NCBI GenBank assembly: GCA_049969935.1 | Contig: JBMFNX010000016.1 | Span: forward strand, 1 to 34,997 | Direction: 5' to 3' | Length of the DNA stretch: 34,997 nt | Source of the DNA: JACIWG01 sp049969935 | Lineage (GTDB): Archaea; Thermoproteota; Nitrososphaeria; JACIWG01 | In this document: piece by piece, positions 1 through 8,146 of the stretch | How positions within the stretch are numbered: the stretch's first letter is position 1 | Layout: every line of letters begins with the position of its first letter | Translations under genes and position numbers: made by a program | Notes under the pieces: model-generated | What the model saw: only the letters and a program-made list of their open reading frames with translations | Databases searched by the model: none | What the model was told of the DNA's origin: nothing

Positions 1-918
1 GAAACGACTGCTATAAGATTGATGAAAGATATATCTACCTTCCAAAAGGGCTTAAGCTAAAGTATAAGGGAAAGCTGAAGTGGAAAGGCAAGCAGGGAAG
101 GCTTGAAATAATCTACGACGAAGTAGATGAAGTATGGAGGGGCTTTATGGCAGCTGAAGTTGAGGAGCCTTCCTTAAGAGAAGGCAAGAAGCCCCTCTAC
201 ATAGACCTAGGTGTAGTAAACTTAGCAACGATATGGTTCGAAAGCTTAAAACAGCCTATAGCATACTCTGGAAGAGCTCTTCTATCAGACTGGTGGTACT
301 GGACAAAAAAGATAGCAAGAGAGCAGACTAGCTAAAGTAAACAAAACTAAATCCTCTTTAAGGCTCAGAAAACTATACAGAATCAGGCAGAGACGCTTCA
401 AGCATGCAGTAAACACCATGATTAAATCAGTCATTGAAGACGCCCATAAAATGGGCATAACAAAAATAGTTCTAGGAAAATTAAAGGACATAAGAAACAA
501 CAACCACAACAAGAAAGCAAACACAATAATAAACAACTTCTGGAACTACAACTACACCATAAAAAGATTTAAAGAAAAAGCAGAAGAATACAGTATAAAA
601 GTAGAGGAAGTAAGCGAATACAAGACATCAAGCACATGCCCATCCTGCAGCTCAGAAGATATAACAACCAAAGGAAGACTCTTCAAATGCCTAAACTGCA
701 GGCTAGAAGCAAATAGAGACACAATAGGCGTATTAAATATAGGCTACCTTCAAGGCGAAGGTAGCGTTAACGTGGTGGTGGCACACCCCTTGCTTCTAAG
801 GTGGAATGGAATGAGGTGGGAGTCTAAAAGGGCAATGAACAACCAACCAATGAACACCCTAGAAGCAGGAATCTCCCGACTTCAGTCGAGGAGAGTGTCA
901 AAGAGTTTAGTATCTTAA
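1..918 (+). pseudogene. tnpB: TnpB (IS605/IS607-type RNA-guided nuclease), frameshifted and cut by the window edge
   Basis: TnpB proteins are transposon-encoded RNA-guided DNA nucleases with a RuvC fold. The reading frame is open from the left edge and carries the RuvC-I motif YIDLGVVNLAT (about 201-233), but it runs into a stop at 333-335. TnpB homology continues in another frame from about 322 (SRLAKV, then the ORF with ATG at 418) to the stop at 916-918, so one frameshift lies near 318-327. The second part holds a zinc finger (CPSC then CLNC) and the RuvC-III aspartate in ANRDTIGVLNI. The usual RuvC-II glutamate position reads IVLGKLKD, with Gly instead of Glu; a glutamate 47 residues later, in VSEYKTSSTC, could replace it, as in the rearranged-site TnpB group. 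The N-terminus lies outside the window. Unless the shift is a sequencing error or recoded, the gene is inactive. Family assignment is firm; IS605 versus IS607 origin is open. Confidence 0.88.
872..894 (+). ncRNA. Hairpin in the tnpB tail, likely element right end / omegaRNA scaffold
   Basis: Bases 872-876 (TCTCC) pair with 890-894 (GGAGA) and 877-880 (CGAC) pair with 885-888 (GTCG) around a TTCA loop, leaving one bulged A at 889. This nine-pair stem lies inside the last codons of tnpB. In IS605-type elements a stem of this kind at the end of tnpB belongs to the right end and to the 3' part of the guide RNA (omegaRNA), with the guide starting just downstream. The stem is read directly from the sequence; the RNA role is inferred. 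Confidence 0.55.
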
Positions 919-931
919 AATTTTAAAAATG

Positions 932-939
932 TATAAATA
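932..939 (+). promoter_or_regulatory. TATA box for the aminotransferase gene
   Basis: TATAAATA is centred about 26 bases before the ATG at 962, so transcription should start at or next to the start codon. This leaderless geometry is why ATG 962 is preferred over the in-frame TTG at 947. Confidence 0.6.
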
Positions 940-961
940 GCAATTATTGAAGCCAGTACAT

Positions 962-2107
962 ATGAGTGAAAAACTGCTTTTAATGACTCCTGGTCCAACT
1001 GAAGTCGACCCAAGAGTTATAAAGGCAATGATTAGACCCTCAATCTACCACTATGATCAAGAATTCATATCATTGTATGATGAGACAGAAGAACTTCTTA
1101 GAAGGGTTTTTCAGACAGAAAATGACATTATAATGTTGCCGGGGTCAGGTAGAACAGGTATAGAATCTGCAGCACTATCATTTGTGGAAAGAAATGAAAG
1201 AGTTTTGGCCATAACTACAGGAACATTCGGTAACTGGTTCATTGAAATATTGAAAGTTTACGGTGCTGATGTTGTACCATTATCGTTTCCTAAGGGCGGC
1301 CATATTAGCGTGGATGAAGTTAAAAGGATTTTAGAAGAGGATAATAAAATTGCAGCCATTGCCATGGTTCACAATGAAACTTCTACAGCAGCCATATACA
1401 GTAAGGATGTTGAAGAGTTGGGTGAAATGTCCAAAAAGTTTGATAAAATTTTCATGGTTGACACTATTTCATCTATGGGTGGTGCCAATGTTCCAGTTGA
1501 CAAATGGAATATTGACGTCTGCATTACTGGAGCTCAAAAGGCTTTGGGAGGTTTGCCTGGAGTGTCAATTGTAAGTGTTAGTCAAAGGGCTTGGGAAAAG
1601 GTTCTTAAAAGGAATGTGATAAAAAGTTTCACACTAGACCTTCTTAGATGGAAGCTTATGTGGGTGAAGAAGGAGAGGGGTGGGCTACTTATACGTGGTA
1701 GAAGGAGTTTTCCAGTTATACCTCCAACACACCTGATACTAGTATTAAATGAGGCTCTTAAAATAATTCTTGATGAAGGTTTAGAGAACAGGTTTAGGAA
1801 ACATATTGAGGCAGCCGAAGAAATGAGGTTGCTAGGCAAAGAAATCGGTCTTGAACTCTTTCCTGAAGAAGAGCTTGCATCACCAACTGTAACCGCGTTT
1901 AAGGTTCCTGAAGGCTTAACTGGAAAACAGATTAGACAGGTTATGAGAGAAGACTATTCTATCCTGGTTGCTGGTGGAATGGATGAGCTTTCTGAAAAGA
2001 TAATAAGAGTTGGCCACATGGGCTATACTGCAAACAAAGATTTTGTTAGAAGGACTGCTATAGCATTAGAAGGTACACTCTATAAGCTGGGTTTTAGAAA
2101 AGGGTAG
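962..2107 (+). CDS. Class V aminotransferase (alanine/serine-glyoxylate type)
   Basis: PLP-dependent cytosolic aminotransferase of about 381 residues, the usual length for the AGXT / serine-pyruvate / PucG branch of class V. It opens with the family signature TPGPTEVDPRVIKAM. The acceptor region reads PGSGRTGIESA, the PLP-pyridine aspartate lies in MVDTISSMGG, and the Schiff-base lysine is K193 in TGAQKALGG. The GSGRTGIE form recalls ureidoglycine-glyoxylate transaminase (PucG) more than classical alanine-glyoxylate enzymes, but substrate cannot be read from sequence. Start chosen at ATG 962 because of the TATA box at 932-939. The next gene follows after 6 bases, so the two PLP enzymes are probably co-transcribed ahead of an amino-acid type importer. 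Amino-group transfer to glyoxylate or pyruvate is the best guess. Confidence 0.85.
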   Translation: MSEKLLLMTPGPTEVDPRVIKAMIRPSIYHYDQEFISLYDETEELLRRVFQTENDIIMLPGSGRTGIESAALSFVERNERVLAITTGTFGNWFIEILKVYGADVVPLSFPKGGHISVDEVKRILEEDNKIAAIAMVHNETSTAAIYSKDVEELGEMSKKFDKIFMVDTISSMGGANVPVDKWNIDVCITGAQKALGGLPGVSIVSVSQRAWEKVLKRNVIKSFTLDLLRWKLMWVKKERGGLLIRGRRSFPVIPPTHLILVLNEALKIILDEGLENRFRKHIEAAEEMRLLGKEIGLELFPEEELASPTVTAFKVPEGLTGKQIRQVMREDYSILVAGGMDELSEKIIRVGHMGYTANKDFVRRTAIALEGTLYKLGFRKG

Positions 2108-2113
2108 TCCTAT

Positions 2114-3352
2114 TTGAAGGACTATATCTTCCTAGAATGTCCGTCATGCGGATACAGAAAGGATGTTAAAGATTTAAGGTTAGATTGCAAGGTATGCGGT
2201 TACCCTTCAGCACTTTTCCACATAGGATATGATAGACTACCACAAAATTTTCCATTAAAGGAGTATTCTTATCCAATACTAAGATATATTCCAATACTTC
2301 CTCTAGAGTTTGAAGAAATAGTTGACTCGACTGTAGGAGGCACTCCACTTTTTCATTCAAAAAATTTGGGTGCTCTTCTTGGTCTAAAAAATCTTTACAT
2401 AAAGGATGAAACAAGAAATGCTTCCGGCTCCTTCAAGGATAGGGGTGCTATTGTAGGTGTTTCGGCTGCAAAGGCTCTTGGATACAGTTTTGTAGGTGTT
2501 GCATCAAGCGGAAATTTTGCCTCTGCTACAGCTAGAGCATGTACACTATCTGGTCTAAAATGTATTGTTCTTGTACCAGAAGACACTCCTGAAGAGAAGA
2601 TGGTTATGATTGCAGCATACGGTGGGAAAGTTGTTAAGGTTAGAGGTATATTTGATGACTGTAGAAGGTTGTCGATAGAACTTTCTAAGAAAAAGGATAT
2701 TGTTTCAGCAAGCTGGGATCTTAAGCCATTTACTCTCGAAGGTTGGAAGACTACACTCTTAGAAATTTTTGAGCAGATGAACTATACATTACCGGACACG
2801 ATAATTCTGCCAACGGGAGGTGGAGGGCACTTGCTTGGAACATGGAAGGCTGCAAAAGAATTGCTTATGATGAAAAAGGTTACAAGTTTACCAAGGATAA
2901 TTGGTGTACAGGCTTCAGGTTCAGCACCATATGTTAAAGCAGTAAAAGAGAACCTAAGTTATGTGCCAAAAATAGAAAATCCTCAGACCATAGCAAAGTC
3001 TCTTAAAGTTTCAAGCCCGTCAGAAAAGAATGAAGTTCTTAAGGCTGTAAGAGAATGTGATGGAACCTTCATAGACGTGACTGATGAAGAGATTCTGGAT
3101 GCAGTTGCTTTGTTGAGTAAAATGGAGGGTGTCTTTCCAGAACCGGGTGCCGCCGCACCTGTAGCTGGTTTAAAGAAGCTTGTTGAAAAGGGTTTAATAG
3201 ACTCAAGTGAAAAGGTTGTGGTAATAGTTACAGGTTCAGGATTGAAGGATATTACTGACGTAAAAAACGTTTTCGGCTCCTTCGCTTCTGTTGAAAAAGA
3301 TCTGCCAGTAGAGGACCTTTTTGCTCTAGCAAAATCTTTTTATAAATTATAA
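2114..3352 (+). CDS. Threonine synthase-like PLP enzyme with N-terminal zinc ribbon
   Basis: Fold-type II PLP enzyme of 412 residues. Residues 9-28 form a rubredoxin-like zinc ribbon (C9, C12, C25, C28), common in archaeal threonine synthases. The PLP lysine is K108 in ASGSFKDRGA, a phosphate-binding glycine loop reads LPTGGGGHLLG, and a second glycine-rich stretch is VTGSGLKD near the C-terminus. Threonine synthase turns O-phosphohomoserine into threonine. Close paralogues include cysteate synthase and diaminopropionate or serine/threonine lyases, so thrC is likely but not proven; no homoserine-pathway gene is nearby. The start is TTG 2114, only 6 bases after the aminotransferase stop, with an AAGGG stretch upstream. 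A T-rich tract follows the stop and may end the transcript. Confidence 0.8.
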   Translation: MKDYIFLECPSCGYRKDVKDLRLDCKVCGYPSALFHIGYDRLPQNFPLKEYSYPILRYIPILPLEFEEIVDSTVGGTPLFHSKNLGALLGLKNLYIKDETRNASGSFKDRGAIVGVSAAKALGYSFVGVASSGNFASATARACTLSGLKCIVLVPEDTPEEKMVMIAAYGGKVVKVRGIFDDCRRLSIELSKKKDIVSASWDLKPFTLEGWKTTLLEIFEQMNYTLPDTIILPTGGGGHLLGTWKAAKELLMMKKVTSLPRIIGVQASGSAPYVKAVKENLSYVPKIENPQTIAKSLKVSSPSEKNEVLKAVRECDGTFIDVTDEEILDAVALLSKMEGVFPEPGAAAPVAGLKKLVEKGLIDSSEKVVVIVTGSGLKDITDVKNVFGSFASVEKDLPVEDLFALAKSFYKL

Positions 3353-3432
3353 AATTTCATATACAATTTTAAAATTTTTTAATATGCGCTCCTTTTTCAA
3401 AACATTATTAAACTAAGGGGCAGTGAAAATGT

Positions 3433-4689
3433 ATGAGTGAAGTTAAGAGGCGTGATTTTGTTAAAGTTGCCGCTGGTACTGTTGCAGGACTTGCTGTTGG
3501 AGGTATTGTAGGCTACTTTGCTGGACAGGCGTCAGCTCCAAAGGTTGGTAAGCCAAGTTTGTCTGGAGAAATTCCCATAGGAATATTGCATGCTGCTCCT
3601 ATAGAAGTTGGGCCTGAAGCTCCTGCTATAGAAATGGCTCAAGAGGACATAAACAACTTCTGTAAGGAGCTGGGTCTTGACGTCAGATTCAAGTTTCTTG
3701 AAGAAAATGCTGAAGAATCTGCTACAAAGGCTGTTGAAAGGGCTCAGGCTCTGATTGGGCAGGGTGTCAAAATTATTGTTGGGTCAGAATGGAGTTCACA
3801 CTGTAAGGCTGTACTACCATTATGTACTGAAAGAAAAGTTGTTCTATTAAGTCAAAGTTCATCATCTCCATCGCTCTCGTTACCTGGTGACTTTCTTTTC
3901 AGGCTTCAGCCTGACGATACTAGGCAGGCTCTTGCCATAAGGAGGATGACAGTTGACCTTGGATTGAAGGCTGTTGCAGTAGTTTATGCTAAGGAAGCAT
4001 ACGCTGAAGGACTTTGGAAAGAATGTGAGCCAAAATGGCGTGAGAGCGGTATTGAAATTATAGAATCTCTTGGAGTCGACCCTGAAAAGAAGGAGTATAT
4101 TGGTGAATTTTCAACAATCGATGCAAAGGTTAAGGAAGCTCTTAAAAAATATTCAGTTGACCAGATAGGCCTTTTCCTTTTGGGAACATATGGGCCCATT
4201 ATTCCAATGCTCACAAGCTTAGCAAAATATCCTGATTTACTAAAGTTACGTGTATTTGACTCCGATAGTGGTGGTGCATCAGGGTACATAGAGTATGCTG
4301 GTGACATATGTGTACAAGTTAGGTTCACTGCCTACGCCTTCGGACCAGCTGTTTCGCCAAAGTATGTTGACTTTGCTACTAGATACAAGAACAAGGCTGG
4401 ATATGAGCCATACTTTACAGCAGTAAACATTTATGATTGTCTTTGGATTGCTGCACTATCAACTCTCTTAGCAGAATCATATGATGGTGAAGTAATAGCC
4501 AAAGTTCTGCCGAAGGTGGCTGACAGTTACTTTGGTGTTGGAGGCTGGACTGAATTAAACGAGGCTGGTGATAGAAAGTATCCAACATACAACCTTTATC
4601 AGGTTGTAAAAGAAGACGGGAATATAAAGTGGAAGACCATAGGGTTCTACGATGGTGTCACAGACTCTATCAGCTGGACAAAATCTTGA
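3433..4689 (+). CDS. livK: Liv-type ABC transporter substrate-binding protein
   Basis: Extracytoplasmic binding protein (type 1 periplasmic-binding fold, Leu/Ile/Val family) of 418 residues. The N-terminus has a twin-arginine-like motif KRRDFVKVAAG followed by a glycine-rich hydrophobic segment, so export by Tat and anchoring at the membrane are likely. The body starts at GEIPIGILHAAP and has family blocks such as AQALIGQGVKIIVGSEWSS (receptor half) and YEPYFTAVNIYDCLWIAA (C-terminal half). It leads an operon with the ATPase and two permeases. Ligands of this family include branched-chain or other amino acids, amides and urea; the two PLP enzymes upstream suggest an amino acid. The start is ATG 3433 with GTGA 6 bases upstream; a nearby ATG at 3429 is closed at once by a stop. 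An AT-rich box at about 3379-3386 could be the promoter. Confidence 0.9.
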   Translation: MSEVKRRDFVKVAAGTVAGLAVGGIVGYFAGQASAPKVGKPSLSGEIPIGILHAAPIEVGPEAPAIEMAQEDINNFCKELGLDVRFKFLEENAEESATKAVERAQALIGQGVKIIVGSEWSSHCKAVLPLCTERKVVLLSQSSSSPSLSLPGDFLFRLQPDDTRQALAIRRMTVDLGLKAVAVVYAKEAYAEGLWKECEPKWRESGIEIIESLGVDPEKKEYIGEFSTIDAKVKEALKKYSVDQIGLFLLGTYGPIIPMLTSLAKYPDLLKLRVFDSDSGGASGYIEYAGDICVQVRFTAYAFGPAVSPKYVDFATRYKNKAGYEPYFTAVNIYDCLWIAALSTLLAESYDGEVIAKVLPKVADSYFGVGGWTELNEAGDRKYPTYNLYQVVKEDGNIKWKTIGFYDGVTDSISWTKS

Positions 4690-5452
4690 ACTTGAAAAAA
4701 GAACATTACTAACTGTAAAAAATGTTTCAAAGCGTTTCGGTAGCTTCTACGCCCTCCAAAATATTTCTTTAACTGTTCCAGAAAAGACTATAGCATTGCT
4801 TATTGGACCAAATGGTAGTGGGAAAACTACGCTAATTAACTGTATTTCAGGAGTTTATTGGCCTGACGAAGGCCAGATTTTGTTTGATGAAAAGGACATT
4901 ACTGGAATGCATGTGCATGATATTGTTAAATTGGGTCTTGTAAGAAGCTTCCAGGTTCCTGCACCATTTAAGAAGATGACTGTTGCAGAAAACTTGCTCG
5001 TATGCGGTCAAAGTAATCCTGGAGAAAGTTTCGTTTCCTCCTTAAATAGAAGGAGATGGAGAGATTTTGAAAAGGAGTCTGTGGACAGAATGTTTAAGGT
5101 GTTAAAGGCTGTTGGTTTAGAGGATAAGGTTGACACTTTAGCTGGTGAACTTAGTGGTGGCCAGCTTAAGCTTCTGGAGCTTGGTAGACTTTTGATGCTG
5201 AGTCCTAAAATGATGTTGCTTGATGAGCCAATAGGTGGTGTGAACCCTGTTTTAGCCAACAGTATTCTATCACATATTATTAACATTAGGAACGAGTTTG
5301 GTACAAGTTTTTTGATAGTTGAACATAGGCTTGATATTGTAATGAAATACGTTGACTACGTTTATGTGCTTTCTAAAGGAAATCTTATTGCATCAGGGGC
5401 TCCTTCAGAAATTGTTGAAAGAAGAGAACTTTATGACGTTTATTTGACGTGA
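4652..5452 (+). CDS. livG: Liv-type ABC transporter ATPase (LivG-like)
   Basis: Cytoplasmic ATP-binding subunit of 266 residues. Walker A is GPNGSGKTT (52-60), the ABC signature LSGGQ (167-171), and Walker B MMLLDEP with the catalytic glutamate at 192, followed by the LivG-typical PIGGVNP. The switch histidine is in IVEHRLD. The start at ATG 4652 (or GTG 4655) lies 38 bases inside the binding-protein gene; no later start codon precedes the ATPase fold, so the overlap is probably real and points to coupled translation. It is expected to pair with the LivF-like ATPase encoded on the opposite strand at 7381-8118 and to bind the LivH/LivM permeases. Confidence 0.9.
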   Translation: MVSQTLSAGQNLELEKRTLLTVKNVSKRFGSFYALQNISLTVPEKTIALLIGPNGSGKTTLINCISGVYWPDEGQILFDEKDITGMHVHDIVKLGLVRSFQVPAPFKKMTVAENLLVCGQSNPGESFVSSLNRRRWRDFEKESVDRMFKVLKAVGLEDKVDTLAGELSGGQLKLLELGRLLMLSPKMMLLDEPIGGVNPVLANSILSHIINIRNEFGTSFLIVEHRLDIVMKYVDYVYVLSKGNLIASGAPSEIVERRELYDVYLT

Positions 5453-5458
5453 TATAAA

Positions 5459-6361
5459 ATGGTGCCTTTACCTATCCTACTAACAGCCTTAGTCTACTCT
5501 TTTATACTAAGTCTTCTAGCAATGGGTTTCACTCTACAATATATTACTTTAAGTGTACCGAACCTTGCATATGCCACTATTGCATTCGCATCCACATACC
5601 TTACATTAACTTTCTCCCTGATGAATCTATCACCTTATGTTGCAATGCCCTTCGGCTTCCTTTTAGGTGGTGCAATAAGTTTTATGCTATACAAGTTTGT
5701 CGCCTTCCTTCGAAATAGGGGCACATCTATTGTAGGCCTAATGATGGCAACGATTGTATTTGATCTAATAATATATGCTGGCATGAACATTTACGCTGAC
5801 TATCTCGCATACGTGTTCAAACTATATGCTGGCTCATTCTCTCTCTCCGAATTCGATTTCAGAATCTTCTCCCTTCCAGCTGTACTATTCGTTTCTGGAC
5901 TAACTTCCGTTGGCCTCGTAGCATTCTTTACTCTAATGCTTGTTAAGACAAAGTTTGGTGTTGCAATGAGGGCTGTCATGGAAAACTTTAACTTAGCCTC
6001 AGTTCATGGAATAAATACTGAAAGAATTCTTTCTATAGCATGGTTTTTTGTTGGAGGTATAGCTGGCTTAAGCGGCTCACTTTACCCGATATGGTTTGCA
6101 ATGGACCCGTGGGTTGGTGCCAGAATGTTCATCAGCATATTCGCTGCCTGTGTTATCGGCGGCCTTAGAAGCATTTATGGCAGTCTGCTAGGAGGTTTCA
6201 TTATCGCCTTCTCGGAAGTTGTTGTCACATACTTTCTGTCACTATATTTTCCATGGATTTGGGCATATAGGGCTGTCACATCAATGGTTATCGCAGCATT
6301 TGCTCTCGTTGAAATGCCATCTGGTATAGCTGGCTTGATAGAGAAGCTTAGGAGAGGTTGA
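5459..6361 (+). CDS. livH: Liv-type ABC permease (LivH-like)
   Basis: Integral membrane permease of 300 residues with about eight hydrophobic segments. Family marks are the early helix VPNLAYATIAFASTYL, the cytoplasmic loop MRAVMENFNLASVHGIN, and the coupling loop CVIGGLRSIYGSLLGGF that contacts the ATPase. It starts with ATG 5459 six bases after the LivG stop. It should form the translocation pore with the LivM-like protein encoded next, moving the ligand delivered by the binding protein at 3433-4689. Substrate is not readable from the permease. The stop TGA overlaps the ATG of the next gene, so the two permeases are translationally coupled. Confidence 0.9.
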   Translation: MVPLPILLTALVYSFILSLLAMGFTLQYITLSVPNLAYATIAFASTYLTLTFSLMNLSPYVAMPFGFLLGGAISFMLYKFVAFLRNRGTSIVGLMMATIVFDLIIYAGMNIYADYLAYVFKLYAGSFSLSEFDFRIFSLPAVLFVSGLTSVGLVAFFTLMLVKTKFGVAMRAVMENFNLASVHGINTERILSIAWFFVGGIAGLSGSLYPIWFAMDPWVGARMFISIFAACVIGGLRSIYGSLLGGFIIAFSEVVVTYFLSLYFPWIWAYRAVTSMVIAAFALVEMPSGIAGLIEKLRRG

Positions 6362-7392
6362 TGGTCTTGATTGACTTGATAATGGATATTATCGCCTTCT
6401 TCTGCATATATGCTATCATAACATTATCTTTGAACTTTCAGCAAGGTTACACTGGCATTTTCAATCTTGGCCTCTATTTTCCTATAATTGTTGGCGCTAT
6501 AATTACTGCCTACCTGCCCGGTAGACTTGCAATGATAATATATGGGCTTGACCCAAAACTTGACTTTTCAGCAAATAATGCTCTTGTGCTAAGTATTCTT
6601 AGATCAAAACTTTCATCCGATCCTGTGACATCTGTAGCGCTTTTGACCTTGACCTTGGCCACAGTTGCAATAGTATGCTATACTATCGGCTTTTTAAGCT
6701 CCTATCCAGCACTTAAGCTTCCAGCAGATTATCTTGCACTTTTTATGCTCTGTGCTGGTGAAAGTCTTAGGGTTATTGGTATGCAGACGGACTGGCTTGC
6801 CGGTGGCGTTATGGGGATAACTATAGTTAACCCATTCTGGTGGCTTGGAGGCTACTCCTATTATGGTATGGCTTCTTTCACCATCATAAGCACAATTTTG
6901 ATTGCATTACTTTATCATAGATTATGTGAGTCTCCTCTAGGTAGGCTTCTTAAGAGTATAAGGGAAAATGAGTTGACGGCAGAATCTGTTGGAAAGGATG
7001 TTAATGGTGTGAAAAGGAAAACTTTAGCATTCTCTTTCATGATACTAGGTTTAGCTGGTGTACTTCACGCTTTCCTAATGGGTGCTGTTGTAGTTGGCGG
7101 ATACACGCGTGTAGACTTTTCGTTTTGGCCTTGGCTTATGATGATAATTGGCGGTACTGGAAACAATATTGGTGTCTTTCTAGGAACATTCAGTCTTGTT
7201 ATTATGAGGAGAATTATGATTGTTGGAAAACACTATTTCTGGTTCCTTCCATTTAATGTAGTCTGGTTTGAGCCAATACTTTTGGCGATAATGCTTATGG
7301 TTACGCTAGTGTTCAGGCCTGAGGGTATACTGCCTGAAAGGTCTCCTAAAATAAGAGATTACTTAAGGAAGGTTCTGAAGCTAGAGTCCTAG
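6361..7392 (+). CDS. livM: Liv-type ABC permease (LivM-like)
   Basis: Second pore subunit, about 343 residues and very hydrophobic. LivM-type marks are GYTGIFNLGLYFPIIVGA near the N-terminus, the loop LLKSIRENELTAESVGKDV, and the glycine-rich coupling loop MIIGGTGNNIGVFLGT. ATG 6361 shares its A with the LivH stop (TGATG); TTG 6358 is an alternative start one codon earlier. The region between the first helices (about residues 45-90) is longer than in short bacterial LivM proteins and probably forms an outside loop. Its last 12 bases overlap the end of livF, which runs the other way. Confidence 0.9.
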   Translation: MVLIDLIMDIIAFFCIYAIITLSLNFQQGYTGIFNLGLYFPIIVGAIITAYLPGRLAMIIYGLDPKLDFSANNALVLSILRSKLSSDPVTSVALLTLTLATVAIVCYTIGFLSSYPALKLPADYLALFMLCAGESLRVIGMQTDWLAGGVMGITIVNPFWWLGGYSYYGMASFTIISTILIALLYHRLCESPLGRLLKSIRENELTAESVGKDVNGVKRKTLAFSFMILGLAGVLHAFLMGAVVVGGYTRVDFSFWPWLMMIIGGTGNNIGVFLGTFSLVIMRRIMIVGKHYFWFLPFNVVWFEPILLAIMLMVTLVFRPEGILPERSPKIRDYLRKVLKLES

Positions 7393-8118
7393 GAAGAGTT
7401 TACCGAACTTTTCGTTTGCCATAAGCTCTTTTGTTGGGCCAAAATAGTTGACTCTACCAGAAACTAGAAGATATGCTTTATCACTTTCTTCAAGGGCTCT
7501 TTTAACATTCTGTTCAACCAGAACAACTGTTATACCATAATCTTTATTCAATTCCCTAATTTTATCAAATATGAGGTTAGCGACTTTTGGAGCAAGATGT
7601 GCTGTAGGCTCATCGAACATCATTAGAGACGGTTGCCTCATTAAAGCCATCGCCATCACAAGAATCTGTCTTTCGCCACCGCTTAAAGTTAGAACCTTCC
7701 TCTCCATATAATCCTTCAGCATTGGGAAGACTTCGCTCACATACTTTATCCTATCTTCAACTTCTTCCTTTGAAAGTATGTAGCCTGACATCAACAAATT
7801 TTCTCTAACATTCAAGTTCAAGTACACGCTGTCAACTTGAGGGAGGTAGGCTATCCCTAACCTTGCAACCTTATAAGGCTTCATTCCTGTGATATCGTTT
7901 TCCCTAAACCTTATGGATCCACTATAAACGTTGGTTAAACCAAATATTGATTTTAGAACCGTAGATTTTCCACTGCCGTTGGGGCCAAGTATTGCGCATA
8001 TTGTGCCCTCTTCAACATCAAGTGATACATCAAAAAGTATATGAGATTTCCCGTATCCTGCATTCAATTTATTTACTTCAAGTATTTTTGTCAACTTTCC
8101 ACGCCCAAGTTTTTCCAC
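7381..8118 (-). CDS. livF: Liv-type ABC transporter ATPase (LivF-like)
   Basis: Second ATPase of the Liv importer, 245 residues. Walker A is GPNGSGKST (45-53), signature LSGGE (145-149), Walker B LMMFDEP with the catalytic glutamate at 170, then the LivF-typical AHLAPKVA and the switch region LVEQNVKRALE. Unlike the usual livKHMGF order, the gene is on the opposite strand and meets livM tail to tail with a 12-base overlap. It starts with GTG 8118, and a TATA box at 8139-8146 lies 26 bases upstream, so it probably has its own leaderless transcript in addition to possible read-through from the phosphofructokinase gene 23 bases upstream. It is the only LivF-like gene in the window and therefore the expected partner of LivG. 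Confidence 0.9.
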   Translation of the reverse strand: MEKLGRGKLTKILEVNKLNAGYGKSHILFDVSLDVEEGTICAILGPNGSGKSTVLKSIFGLTNVYSGSIRFRENDITGMKPYKVARLGIAYLPQVDSVYLNLNVRENLLMSGYILSKEEVEDRIKYVSEVFPMLKDYMERKVLTLSGGERQILVMAMALMRQPSLMMFDEPTAHLAPKVANLIFDKIRELNKDYGITVVLVEQNVKRALEESDKAYLLVSGRVNYFGPTKELMANEKFGKLFLGL

Positions 8119-8138
8119 AAAATTAATTAAGATTTACT

Positions 8139-8146
8139 ATTTTATA
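8139..8146 (-). promoter_or_regulatory. TATA box for livF inside the pfkA stop region
   Basis: On the minus strand TATAAAAT is centred about 25 bases before the GTG start at 8118. It overlaps the stop codon of the phosphofructokinase gene. It supports a leaderless livF transcript and the GTG start. Confidence 0.5.
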
